A stretch of DNA of 64,000 nt from assembly GCA_035610835.1 (NCBI GenBank), contig CM069447.1:77327982-77391981 (forward strand). The letters are read 5' to 3'. A program made the position numbers and the translations under genes. The DNA is from Ophiura sarsii. Taxonomy: Eukaryota; Echinodermata; Ophiuroidea; Amphilepidida; Ophiuridae. Positions within the stretch are counted from its first letter, which is position 1; each line of letters starts with the position of its first letter. Below the pieces are notes generated by a model. That model saw only the letters and a list, made by a program, of their open reading frames with translations. It was not told the DNA's origin and did no database searches. Of this stretch, positions 45,191 to 55,845 are shown piece after piece.

Positions 45191-46757
45191 TAAGTAAAGG
45201 ACATTATGATAATATAATCGAGTAATAAGGTCATGGATACATTGATACAGCTACTTATGTATAATTGGTGTCGATCGTAATTGTTTGGTGATCCTTTTTG
45301 ATATTTCTACTACTAAGGTTTTCAACTTCCCTAATTATCCCCATAAAATCAATAATCTATCTGTTAAGACAGTTAGATACTGGTAATTAGCTAAACATAT
45401 AACTTGATGAGGTTTATTTAGGAGAGTGATAAGCAATTAAAACTGTTAAAGATGTGGGTTGTATATCTAAAAGCATAAGTATATCACTAGAACATTATTA
45501 CTATTAGTTGGTGTATGTAATGCAATACACGCTGTTATAGAATATTTCACATTAAGGCGGCCATTGTGGCCGACATCTTTGATTTGAAATAATTATGTTG
45601 AAAAAGCAAACGTGCTGGATATGAGTTTCTAGTAGTCTAATATATATCATATACATCCTATATACCATCATCATATGTTGGCTGATCAGTTTATGAGATT
45701 TGATCATTTTTGGCGGCCATTTTGGATGCCATCTTGAATAGCCCTTTAAAACACCGAAATGAATGTTGTTAACACCCTGAATATGTTTGAGGACCATAGA
45801 AGTAGTTCAAAAAAGTTGGTTTAGGGAGTCCTGGGGTGCATGGAAGACCCCGCCTTAGATACGCCTAATTTCCCATTAGTTATTCTATACACTCATGTTA
45901 AATAACCCTTGAATGCCCCTTTAATGTTAAATTTTACCCTATTTGTCATCATAAAAATATCTATAAATGTCACAGACCATGCAATGTCATGTCATACTAG
46001 TTTGTTGATTTAATCAAGCATCATGTGATAGATTAATTAACTAGCGAATATAAGTGGCAAATAAAACTATAAAACTGAGAAAAGTGCCCTTTTGTACTCC
46101 CATGTGCCTTTATTTTTTTTATATTTGAGCAGCTTTAGGCACGAATTATTCCATAAATATACATCAAATGACGTCGAACTGATTATTGGTGGATAGTATA
46201 TTGTTCAAAGATAAAATTTACACAGAAAACGCAAACATAGTTTTTGCCCAAAAATTGTCTTTTTATGCTGAAAACGGCCCAAAAATCGATTTCTATTTTT
46301 GTCACCCCCCCCCCCTTCATTTGAAAGGTAACTATTTTAGGACTTGAATTAGCGTGGGTGTCAAGCTGTAACAAAAAATACCGTGATACATTATTTTAAA
46401 GCACATTTATTGCCTTTGGCTGGTCTACTGGTAATGCAAACCTCTTTCTATAGGTTGATTGTCACTTTTGAAACTGGACCCCGACCATTGAAATGACAAT
46501 AACTCCGCTGCGCAACATCGTGTCTCATCGATCGAGGTGTCAAAATACGCAGAACAAAATGATGCACTTGGTTATTTGCTTCGATTAATGCATACCTTTT
46601 CGAGTCGTTATATATTGGATCATTTTTAAGTGTTTCGATACTTTTTGTGAGCAGTTTAGGTTTCCCTATTTTTTTGTACGATTAGTTATCTCTAAAAAAC
46701 AAAATAGGTTTGGGTATTTCAAATTAAAATAGTCATATTTTGTTATAATTTACTTAC

Positions 46758-46859
46758 TTTGTCTGCTATGTTGACATCTGCATTGCCATCAGTAATCAGT
46801 ATTTTGCACACTTCAGTACGACCTATACTAGACGCTTGCCATAGAGGAGTATACCCATC
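46758..46859 (-). CDS. Ankyrin exon 14 (array unit 1)
   Basis: 34 codons between CATTCCAG and GTAAGT, phase 0. DGYTPLWQASSIGRTEVCKI then LITDGNADVNIADK: an ankyrin repeat with TPLW instead of TPLH and one extra residue (TDGNADVN), hence 34 rather than 33 residues. Last array unit in transcript order. Confidence 0.92.
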
Positions 46860-46982
46860 CTGGAATGTAACAGACAGACAATGTAGTTGTTGTACAATTA
46901 TTTATCTCTAAAATCAAAATATATTTGGGTATTTCAAATTAAAATAGTCATATTTGAGGTGGTTTTGTTATGATTTACTTAC

Positions 46983-47084
46983 TTCGTCTGCTGTGTTGAC
47001 ATCTGCATTGCCATCAGTAATCAGTACTTTGCACACTTCAGTATGACCGTTACTAGACGCTTTCCATAGAGGAGTACGCCCATA
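46983..47084 (-). CDS. Ankyrin exon 13 (array unit 2)
   Basis: Same exon form, phase 0. YGRTPLWKASSNGHTEVCKV then LITDGNADVNTADE. Carries Asn at the helix-turn position, where most units have Ile. Confidence 0.92.
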
Positions 47085-47207
47085 CTGGAATGTAACATAC
47101 AGACAATGTAGTTAGCGTACAATTAGTTATCTCTAACAACATTATAGGTTTGGGTATTTCAAATTAAAATAGTCATATTCTAGGTGGTTTTGTTATGATT
47201 TACTTAC

Positions 47208-47309
47208 TGTGTCTGCTTGGTTAACATCTGCATTGCCATCAGTAATCAGTACTTTGCACACTTCAGTATGACCTATACTAGACGCTGCCCACAGAGGAGT
47301 ATTCCCAGG
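47208..47309 (-). CDS. Ankyrin exon 12 (array unit 3)
   Basis: Same exon form, with acceptor CATTCTAG. PGNTPLWAASSIGHTEVCKV then LITDGNADVNQADT. The only unit starting PGN and with TPLWAA. It has no counterpart in the second block, so it is the most distinct array member. Confidence 0.92.
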
Positions 47310-47432
47310 CTAGAATGTAACATACGGACAATGTAGTTAGCGTACAATTAGTTATCTCTAAAAACATTATAGGTGTGGGTATTTCAAATTAAAATAGTCA
47401 TATTCTAGGTGGTTTTGTTATGATTTACTTAC

Positions 47433-47534
47433 TTTGTCTGCTTTGTTAACATCTGCATTGCCATCAGTAATCAGTACTTTGCACACTTCAGTATGACCGT
47501 TACTAGACGCTTGCCATAGAGGAGTACGCACATA
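47433..47534 (-). CDS. Ankyrin exon 11 (array unit 4)
   Basis: YVRTPLWQASSNGHTEVCKV then LITDGNADVNKADK. Val replaces the usual Gly at position 2. Partner of unit 9 at an offset of 1,126 bp. Confidence 0.92.
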
Positions 47535-47657
47535 CTGGAATGTAACATACAGACAATGTAGTTAGCGTACAATTAGTTATCTCTAACAACATTATAGGTT
47601 TGGGTATTTCAAATTAAAATAGTCATATTCTAGGTGGTTTTGTTATGATTTACTTAC

Positions 47658-47759
47658 TGTGTCTGCTTGGTTAACATCAGCATTGCCATCAGTAATCAGT
47701 ACTTGGCAAACTTCAGTATGACCTATACTAGACGCTTTCCATAGAGGAGTACGCCCATA
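47658..47759 (-). CDS. Ankyrin exon 10 (array unit 5)
   Basis: YGRTPLWKASSIGHTEVCQV then LITDGNADVNQADT. Partner of unit 10 at 48,784, with the same protein sequence. Confidence 0.92.
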
Positions 47760-47883
47760 CTGGAATGTAACATACAGACAATGTAGTTAGCGTACAATTA
47801 GTTATCTCTAACAACATTATAGGTTTGGGTATTTCAAATTTAAAATAGTCATATTCTAGGTGGTTTTGTTATGATTTACTTAC

Positions 47884-47985
47884 TTCGTCTGCTTTGTTAA
47901 CATCTGCATTTCCATCAGTAATCAGTACTTTGCACACTTCAGTATGACCTATACTAGACGCTTGCAATAGAGGAGTACGCCCATA
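47884..47985 (-). CDS. Ankyrin exon 9 (array unit 6)
   Basis: YGRTPLLQASSIGHTEVCKV then LITDGNADVNKADE. TPLL replaces TPLW. Partner of unit 11. Confidence 0.92.
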
Positions 47986-48108
47986 CTGGAATGTAACATA
48001 CAGACAATGTAGTTAGCGTACAATTAGTTATCTCTAACAACATTATAGGTTTGGGTATTTCAAATTAAACTAGTCATATTTTAGGTGGTTTTGTTATGAT
48101 TTACTTAC

Positions 48109-48210
48109 TTCGTCTGCTTTGTTAACATCTGCATTTCCATCAGTAATCAGTACTTTGCACACTTCAGTATGACCTATACTAGACGTTTTACATAGAGGAG
48201 TACGCCCATA
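48109..48210 (-). CDS. Ankyrin exon 8 (array unit 7)
   Basis: YGRTPLCKTSSIGHTEVCKV then LITDGNADVNKADE. TPLCKT is the most divergent helix-1 version in the array. Partner of unit 12. Confidence 0.92.
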
Positions 48211-48333
48211 CTGGCATGTAACATACAGACAATGTAGTTAGCGTACAATTAGTTATCTCTAACAACATTATAGGTTTGGGTATTTCAAATTAAACTAGTC
48301 ATATTTTAGGTGGTTTTGTTATGATTTACTTAC

Positions 48334-48435
48334 TTCGTCTGCTTTGTTAACATCTGCATTGCCATCAGTAACCAGTACTTTGCACACTTCAGTACGACCT
48401 ATACTAGACGCTTGCCATAGAGGAGTATACCCATC
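48334..48435 (-). CDS. Ankyrin exon 7 (array unit 8)
   Basis: DGYTPLWQASSIGRTEVCKV then LVTDGNADVNKADE. Starts DGY like unit 1, of which it is a copy. Confidence 0.92.
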
Positions 48436-48558
48436 CTGGAATGTAACAGACAGACAATGTAGTTGTTGTACAATTATTTATCTCTAAAATCAAAATATAT
48501 TTGGGTATTTCAAATTAAAATAGTCATATTTGAGGTGGTTTTGTTATGATTTACTTAC

Positions 48559-48660
48559 TTCGTCTGCTTTGTTGACATCTGCATTGCCATCAGTAATCAG
48601 TACTTTGCACACTTCAGTATGACCGTTACTAGACGCTTGCCATAGAGGAGTACGCCCATA
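48559..48660 (-). CDS. Ankyrin exon 6 (array unit 9)
   Basis: YGRTPLWQASSNGHTEVCKV then LITDGNADVNKADE. Asn at the turn as in units 2 and 4. The intron on its left side matches the one beside unit 2. Confidence 0.92.
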
Positions 48661-48783
48661 CTGGAATGTAACATACAGACAATGTAGTTAGCGTACAATT
48701 AGTTATCTCTAACAACATTATAGGTTTGGGTATTTCAAATTAAAATAGTCATATTCTAGGTGGTTTTGTTATGATTTACTTAC

Positions 48784-48885
48784 TGTGTCTGCTTGGTTAA
48801 CATCAGCATTGCCATCAGTAATCAGTACTTGGCACACTTCAGTATGACCTATACTAGACGCTTTCCATAGAGGAGTACGCCCATA
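48784..48885 (-). CDS. Ankyrin exon 5 (array unit 10)
   Basis: YGRTPLWKASSIGHTEVCQV then LITDGNADVNQADT; same protein sequence as unit 5. Confidence 0.92.
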
Positions 48886-49009
48886 CTGGAATGTAACATA
48901 CAGACAATGTAGTTAGCGTACAATTAGTTATCTCTAACAACATTATAGGTTTGGGTATTTCAAATTTAAAATAGTCATATTCTAGGTGGTTTTGTTATGA
49001 TTTACTTAC

Positions 49010-49111
49010 TTCGTCTGCTTTGTTAACATCTGCATTTCCATCAGTAATCAGTACTTTGCACACTTCAGTATGACCTATACTAGACGCTTGCAATAGAGGA
49101 GTACGCCCATA
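49010..49111 (-). CDS. Ankyrin exon 4 (array unit 11)
   Basis: YGRTPLLQASSIGHTEVCKV then LITDGNADVNKADE; identical protein to unit 6. Confidence 0.92.
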
Positions 49112-49234
49112 CTGGAATGTAACATACAGACAATGTAGTTAGCGTACAATTAGTTATCTCTAACAACATTATAGGTTTGGGTATTTCAAATTAAACTAGT
49201 CATATTTTAGGTGGTTTTGTTATGATTTACTTAC

Positions 49235-49336
49235 TTCGTCTGCTTTGTTAACATCTGCATTTCCATCAGTAATCAGTACTTTGCACACTTCAGTATGACC
49301 TATACTAGACGTTTTACATAGAGGAGTACGCCCATA
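49235..49336 (-). CDS. Ankyrin exon 3 or 2 (array unit 12)
   Basis: YGRTPLCKTSSIGHTEVCKV then LITDGNADVNKADE; identical protein to unit 7. This is the first array exon in transcript order. The unit's upstream intron is cut at 49,426, so further units could be missing between it and the 55,846 exon. Confidence 0.92.
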
Positions 49337-49426
49337 CTGGCATGTAACATACAGACAATGTAGTTAGCGTACAATTAGTTATCTCTAACAACATTATAGG
49401 TTTGGGTATTTCAAATTAAACTAGTC

Positions 49427-49543
49427 GAGCAAACAACTTTACTAAATCGTCTTGCCTCTAGAAGTGTTATTAGTGCTGCTGGATTTCTCAGCAGCATTCG
49501 ATACCATCGATCAAACAACTTTACTAAATCGTCTTGCCTCTCG
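49427..49543 (+). repeat. 82-bp offset direct duplication at the LINE 5' end
   Basis: CAAACAACTTTACTAAATCG plus TCTTGCCTCT occurs at 49,430 and again at 49,512. The first copy is out of place in the RT reading frame and marks a junction artefact at the truncated 5' end. Confidence 0.88.
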
Positions 49544-50621
49544 TTGTGGTATCACTGGAACAGCTAGTGAGTGGATTAAGTCTTACATGACTGATCGAAC
49601 GCAATCCGTCTGTATCAAAAATGTTCAATCTGACAGCGTCCCTTTACTCTGCGGTGTTTCTCAGGGATCCGTTGGAGGGCCTCTTTTGTTCATACTTTAT
49701 AGTGCCCCTATTCAGAACATCATAAACTCACATATGGCATCAACAGTGTTAGTTATGCCGATTACACACAACTATATCTTACATTTGAGCCTGAAGAATG
49801 TGATGTAGCGCAAAAGAAGATGTAAGCTTGCATCTCTGATATCAGATCGTGGTGTTCATCGAACAATTTGGTTCTAAATGACAAGAAGACAGAACTCGTG
49901 CATTTCTCGTCACAGTTCAAAAAGTCTACTCTAAAACCTACCTTGGCTATCGGTGACTCGTTTATTTCTACATCTCCGCATGCCCGAAACCTCGGTGTGA
50001 TCATGGATTCATCATTGGGCATGAGCAAACATGTGAACAGTGTTTGCAAATCTGCCTTATTTGCAATTGGAAGAATCGGACAAATTCGACAGTATTTAGA
50101 CATAAAAACCACTACAAGATTAATTCATGCCTTTGTGACGTCTAGACTCGATTCGAACAATGCTATGTTGTTTGGTTTACCGAAATGTGAGTTGGCGAAG
50201 ATTCAACGAGTGCAAAATACCGCCGCCCGTCTTATTTTATTTGTGCCAAGGCGTGAAAATATAACTCCGTTTCTTTCAATTGAGTGCAGAGCACTATATA
50301 AAATCTTGCTCCTCACGTACAAGGCTTTAAATGACATGGCACCCGTGTTTATCAGTGATCTTGTCAGCCAGTATGTTCCAACGCCGCGGTCCTTAAACTC
50401 TTCTAATAAAAACTTGCTTGAAGTTTTTCGTCCGTCAACAACGTTCTACGGTGCTAGATCTTTCATTGTGGCAGCGGCAACCGAGTGGAATCGTCGCCCG
50501 AGTGAAGTTCGTCATGCCGAAACTGTTTCAGTCTTCAAATCGCATCTTAAAACGCACCTTTTCGGACTTACTATACTGGTTAATCTGATATATTTGTTAT
50601 TATTTGCACAATTTTATCAGT

Positions 50622-51263
50622 CCAGGCAAATTACCAAATCTGGAAATCGGGATTGATTTCCAAATCTGGAAATGTAGTGATCAACTTATTTTGCAGGTAG
50701 TTATTTTTGTGAATCACCAAATTGCTTTAATTTTGTGGATACTTAATTTTTGCGAATCGAAACCAAACAAATATAACATTATTAATACACTGCCATTTTT
50801 GTAGGTTAATATTTTCGCGAATTTGAGCACTAGCTATTTTTGCGAAATTAAATTGTTCACGAAATTGACAGTTTTCTGCACTGGGACGACCTTATTTTAA
50901 GTTTGGATCAACTATTTTTTGGTAAATCATGCGTAAAAGATAATTACCTAAATTATCACCGTGGTGTTTTAATTTTGATCGTGGCATTTTAAAAATAAAG
51001 GAATTAATTGATTAATTAACTAATTTAATTAAGCATTAATTAGTGGATTAATGGTCATCGGGTATTTATTTTTGCTTTTTTACTATTTGGTAGGTATGTC
51101 TAATTAACTTTTGAATTTAAAAAGTATAAATAATTGCTGAAATCTATGTTTTAATCAAGTTTGTAGTTTTCGAATCTGATCACAAAGTGCACAGCATTTG
51201 GTTTCCAGGTCAGGCAATCGATTTCCAGATATAGCACATTTCCAGATTTGGTCATTTGCCTGG
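50622..51263. mobile_element. MITE in the LINE 3' UTR
   Basis: Starts CCAGGCAAATTACCAAATCT, and ends with the complement of CCAGGCAAATGACCAAATCT (one mismatch in 26 bp). Subterminal TTTCCAAATCTGGAAAT and CGATTTCCAGATATAG words add to the fold. AT-rich interior with TTTTTGCGAA words, no open frame. Confidence 0.85.
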
Positions 51264-51364
51264 CCTGTTTATGTGTGCTTATACTTGTTGATGTATATTG
51301 TTTTTGGTTTTTTATGCTATGTTAAGCGCTTAGTGACTTCTGTTTTAAGCGCTTAATAAATGTA

Positions 51365-51421
<57 letters not shown>

Positions 51422-53313
51422 CTCTGTATTCAGGCAAAATATAACCTAAGGAAGTTAAGATTCAGACAAGAAAATGTTTGATTTTAGTAGGTCTCATAGA
51501 GTAATTTGATGTGTGTATTTTATGAAAGTATTGTTACAACTGCCCACTGGTTTGACTGCTAGACTAAAGGAGTCTAGGTGGTGGAGAGCCACAAGAGTAG
51601 ATATCTCCACAGTGAAGCGATATAAGTTTTGACTTAATACAGAGATGATTTAAACCACATTGAAAGAGTTGATATTCATCAGTTATTGTTTGTATCCTGA
51701 AGTACATCATCATGATCATTGAACTAATATGCAAAAAGTTCTGCATAAGATGTTGTAATAAAACAAAATCTGTCTGAACCAAGAAAAGAAGGGGGTTTAT
51801 TGTTAGACATATTGGAACAAAAGAACGACAGACGATATGTTTTTGCAAAATGTCTTGCCTTTCGGGAGGTTATCACACATGAAACAATCTCAGCAGTTGC
51901 GTCAAAATGCTGTGTGTTCATTATGGCCAAACAAGATCGATATCAGACAGCGTCAACTGGGAACTTCTCAGAAAATTATTTTATTGTTTGTTATGAAAAA
52001 ATGGCAAAACATACATTCTCAACCGTTCATCGGTTGATCACTGTTTGCAAGTTTTCAATATATTTTTCCTTTGGTCATGGTTGTAAGGAGACATAATTTG
52101 GGGGTTCGCTGCCTCGCATAATGTCATCCTCAATTGAAATACAATACAAGTGAAATACAGGTTTTCACCAATTTTAAATACATGTAATGGATGATAAAGA
52201 TATGTTGATAAAATTGACATAAGTAAGTTACAGTTATTACACTTTAAATAGAGGGCAATGCTGTTTTTATATATTTATTATTTCTTAAAACGGGTATATA
52301 TCATTTTTGACACCCTGTGTTTTCCAATGGCTTATTTTGGTAAAGATTATTTTACAGGTGATTTTTGTTTATAGCTACAATTGTAATGGAGGCAACAAGA
52401 TTGACATGTTTTATCATAAGGGGTCGTCCAAAATGTTCCCTATTTTTAAAACATGAGGAGAATTGGGTCCACATCATTTTGTGTACAAAAAGAATTTGAT
52501 ATTTATCCGATTTACTCTTTGTGGTGGTAAACCAATCAGAAAGCAGGAATTTCAAAATCTGCGGAGTGCATTCAAAAGCAATCTGCGTGTATTCCGTTCA
52601 ATGCGTGCAACACGCCTTGTTTTGATTAGCTGCTCGCTGCAGGTGTTAGACTTGTTGACATGCAGACTTGTTGACATGTTTTTATTTGTTATAACGATGC
52701 TTAAATTGTGAATTTTGATTTGTATAGTGTTGTGTATGAAGTAGGTAAATGTAAAATATGAAAAATCAATGCACTTGAGCTGGTGTTGATTTGCTCACAA
52801 TGCCACAGTATGTAACAAATACATAGCATCTCAACCCCCAATTCCCCCTTAAAAGGCAGCTCAAAATGCTACATTTCTACCTATGACACACCATACACAC
52901 CAATCTTTCTCTAAGTAAAACTAAACTTTGTTCGCTCCTCTTTTTTCTTCTCATCTTCCTCTATTTTTATTTCTTCCTCTCTCCTTCCTCTTGAAGAACA
53001 TATTTAATTACTTACTTTAAACTTGGCAACTTTTGTCTCTTGTCATGTACATGACATGTGTTTTGTCTTGTTCTCTTTTTGTTGTTTCTGTGTCTTTGAC
53101 ATGTGTATTATTTTTGTTTTGTATGATCTTGTTTCGAGTTTTTCTGTTGTCCCGTCATTTAAATACTGTATTTGCTATCATAATTTTTGTGTGTGTTAAG
53201 GGCCCCCAATATATAAGCCCGTCTATCAGGGTTTCCACTGGGGCTCCTAGCTTCGCCTTACATATTGTATTGTTATTTGTTTATATTATCATAACATGTT
53301 GATTGAAAACAAG
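51422..53313. other. Unassigned
   Basis: Frames at 51,564-51,848 and 51,800-52,096 lack motifs. A polypyrimidine tract (about 52,925-52,997) is rich in CTTCCTCT. ACACCCTGTGTTTTCCAATG at about 52,310 is a word of the dispersed CACCCTGT repeats. Confidence 0.4.
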
Positions 53314-53362
53314 TATCTCTTTGAAAATGGAATACTCCATGTATTCCATTTTCAAAGAGATA
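53314..53362. repeat. 49-bp perfect hairpin
   Basis: 22-nt arms (TATCTCTTTGAAAATGGAAT plus AC) exactly complementary across a 5-nt loop (TCCAT). Confidence 0.93.
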
Positions 53363-54240
53363 TTTATTACTTTTCTATAACCAAAATGATGGTTCAGCCA
53401 ACACCTCCCTGGTTCAACCATGTCTGCAGGCTGAATAACCACAAAGTTATAACCAAAAGTATGCCTCAAATTGCTAACAACTGGTCGAGTCGTCGAAATG
53501 TTAACCATTTTAGCTTACATTTGCTATACTTTCATGATATCCAGTTGCTTGTGAGTGGTATTTAGACATCAGTGAACACATCCCAGCCCGATGCTTACGA
53601 CTCCTCTGGATTTCAAAGAGGTAAACATGCCATTTTCAACATATTTTTGCTACCAAATTTTTAAACAAAGGGTGCCCTCCGCATATCTGTGAATGCTCTT
53701 GCTGTTGCTCTTCGTGGATGCAAACATTCAACTTGTTAAATAAACAAAGAAATGAAATTTAACATCAATGAAATAATCCAACTCAGTAGACCACAAGTCG
53801 ATAAAGGCAGCATTCCTCAGTATTGTTTGGATAGGTGGCTCTCGGTACTGCAAAATAGTGTTTGTGCAATCCCTTAGTAGTTTGAACATATCTCAACTCA
53901 ACTTTTACGAAACTATTTGTATACAAATGAACTAAATAACGCCAATTGAGGCGATTTCCTTGAATTATAACTTGACTAACACTATCCGCATTCATGAACG
54001 TAGGCAAATAACCTTATAGTAGTGTAGAAATGACGCCAAACACCAACATATTATGCCAGTGAGAAGAAACCAGATTTTTATTCCATGTGACTTCGAGGTC
54101 TTCTTCTTTTCTTTTTGCGTAGGGACTTTCGTACGGGCGCATTACCGCTCATTGTCACACATTGATAGATCGGACGCAAAAGATTCTGCCCTTCAAACAT
54201 GCTCCTGTAACACGTGCACGCAATATTGATCGCGATATAT
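53363..54240. other. Unassigned
   Basis: No gene or repeat motif recognised. Confidence 0.35.
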
Positions 54241-54244
54241 GCTT

Positions 54245-55017
54245 ACTTGCTTAATTCGAGTTGTGTTCTCGATCTACAATGGCTCTCCACACTTTCCTGT
54301 CCTGCATTGCTGTCTTTAGGTCTCCTACATCCAAACCAGTGTCCTGTTTAAGCACATCGATGTAAGTTAGGGCAGGTCTTCCAGGTTTCCTTCTCCCATG
54401 CTTTGGTATCCAGTGAACCAGCTTTGACACACATTCTTGACTCCTAAAGCAGTGGCCTGAGAATCTTGTCCTTCTCTCCCTGATCTTTTGGGTGATTTTG
54501 GGGAGATCTCCATACAGCTCTGTGTTAGTTGTATGCTGCTTCCAGTGAATGTTGAGAACAGCCCTCAGCATACGAGTATAACAGCCGTCAAGTTGCTTTG
54601 CTAGCTTAGGGGTGGTGGTCCATGCCTCACAGCCATATAGTAACACAGATTCAACAGTTGCTGCGAACAGGCGAAGTTTGAATTTTCTTGGTAGGGTGGA
54701 TTTCCAGATCTTGTTCAGCTTCCCACAGGCTCTCCAAGCTGCTGCCTTGCGTTGCTTGATATCCTTTTCAGTGCTTGACATCCAGGCACCTAGGCATTTG
54801 AAATCGTTTACTTCATCTAGTTTGGTTCCATCATTCGTTCTGATTTCCACAGCACTTGTTTGGTTATATGCCATGAACTTTGTCTTCTTTGCATTCATAG
54901 ACAAGCCAACTTTAGCCACTGATGTCTCGACCCTCTGAAGCAGATCTTGTGCCTGGTGTAGTTCTTCAGACAGCAGGGCAATATCGTCTGCAAAGTCAAA
55001 GTCTGTCACTGCTACAG
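54245..55017 (-). pseudogene. LINE reverse transcriptase C-terminal half (RTE-like), open frame
   Basis: The 252-codon frame starts at RT motif C (FDFADDIALLSEELHQAQDL), continues MNAKKTKFMAYN, KCLGAWMSS, FAATVESVLLYGCEAWT and LDGCYTRMLRAVLNIHW, and ends IRERRTRFSGHCFRS, WIPKHGRRKPGRPALTYID and MQDRKVWRAIV. FADD keeps the catalytic Asp pair. It is 5'-truncated with no fingers or endonuclease, but the remaining frame is undamaged, so the insertion looks recent. A related, more damaged copy is at 59,427-59,905. Confidence 0.88.
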
Positions 55018-55845
55018 GTCCAATCCTTCTATAATATCGCCCTAAGAGCCTAACAAAGGGCCTTCATTGCTATACGACTCAGAAACGTGGCGTAAGCACA
55101 ATACTCAGGCCTTCTATTATGCTCCTGGGACACATTACGCAGTATCAAACGGTTATATAATATAGCCCTAGGAGCATAACATAGGGCATATAATTATATA
55201 TTGCCATGGCTTAGCGTGAGACGTAATGTGAATCAGAAACGTGCCGTTGTTACGAGCCCAAAACACCTTAGCAACGCCACTTTTTAATATTTTTAGTCAA
55301 AAAAGTATGCCCGTGCAGAAGGTATGAATCTAATACACAACATATTCCACTTTCGCCTAACCAACACCCTTACTTTTCAAAATATTGGTTACACAATGAG
55401 ATCACGCTAGATCAGATCATGCGACCGATACAAATATAGAAATAAATTGCGTATATCCCGCCCGTATATATTGGCTATTTATAATCGTCACGGAGCAAAT
55501 AATGACCTAATACTTAAGACCATTGTATGTAAAAAATAAAGTATGTTTCTTATGTCGCGGGTTTTAATACCCTATTCACGTTACGTACGTAACGTCCCAG
55601 ACTACCTTAATTACGTGATTTTTGGACACGCCTGATACCCTTCTTGTAACGACAGTTGAACACTCAGGAACCAGCACCCCTTATCGTATGGTGATTTAAT
55701 TATTAATATGGGATATTTTAGTAATTATTTATATTGAAGCACTTTTGGATCAAAAATGATATAAAAGAGGGTAATTATACACTCTCTTTTTAACATCATT
55801 CATAGCAGGGTCAGCATCTTAAAGACATAGCAAAAGTCAACTTAC
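55018..55845. other. Unassigned
   Basis: A small imperfect inverted pair (TATGCTCCTGGG at 55,118; CCCTAGGAGCATA at 55,167) suggests a MITE relic. No gene. Confidence 0.35.

Larger units (their letters stand above)
41539..46656. mobile_element. 5.1-kb palindromic foldback transposon
   Basis: The left end AACTGCTCACAAAAAGTATC and right end GATACTTTTTGTGAGCAGTT are exact complements flanked by TA on both sides (41,537-41,538 and 46,657-46,658). Homology continues inward through matched landmarks: a G-run at 41,790 against a C-run at 46,305; TTTTTGGGCCGTTTTCAGCA; GGCCGCC-rich blocks at 42,540 and 45,560; CAATCGACACCAATTATACA against its complement at about 45,265. Orientation turns at about 44,333. 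There are no open frames for a transposase. It resembles Drosophila FB and sea urchin TU foldback elements in architecture. The TA target suggests mobilisation by a Tc1/mariner-type transposase. Confidence 0.9.
46671..49426 (-). repeat. 225-bp tandem array: ankyrin exon plus short intron, 12 units
   Basis: Twelve units at a spacing of 225 bp (226 twice), each with a 102-bp exon and a 123-bp intron that is as well conserved as the exon (GTTTGGGTATTTCAAATTAA and onward). Units 8-9 copy units 1-2 (offset 1,576 bp) and units 9-12 copy units 4-7 (offset exactly 1,126 bp), evidence of unequal exchange. The left edge meets the foldback element and the right edge is cut mid-intron by a LINE at 49,427. 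Confidence 0.95.
49427..51421 (+). mobile_element. LINE (CR1/L2-type), 5'-truncated, with (TTA)n tail
   Basis: Plus strand: LLDFSAAFDTIDQTTLL (RT motif A), GVSQGSVGGPLLFILYS (motif B), then after a frameshift near 49,735 SYADYTQLYL, where the catalytic YADD has become YADY. After a stop near 49,829 come the thumb and C-terminal region, with ARNLGVIMDSSLGMSKHV, KIQRVQNTAARLI and VFKSHLKTHLFG (to about 50,575). The 3' UTR is split by a MITE and ends in a 60-bp TTA run. It begins abruptly where the ankyrin array stops. Confidence 0.92.

Noticed and set aside
46671..49426. CRISPR-like array or plain satellite
   Set aside because: The regular 225-bp period holds a 34-codon ankyrin exon with splice sites in every unit; there are no short direct repeats with unique spacers, and the genome is eukaryotic.
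54612..54938. 108-codon plus-strand frame
   Set aside because: Antisense shadow of the RT fragment at 54,245-55,017.
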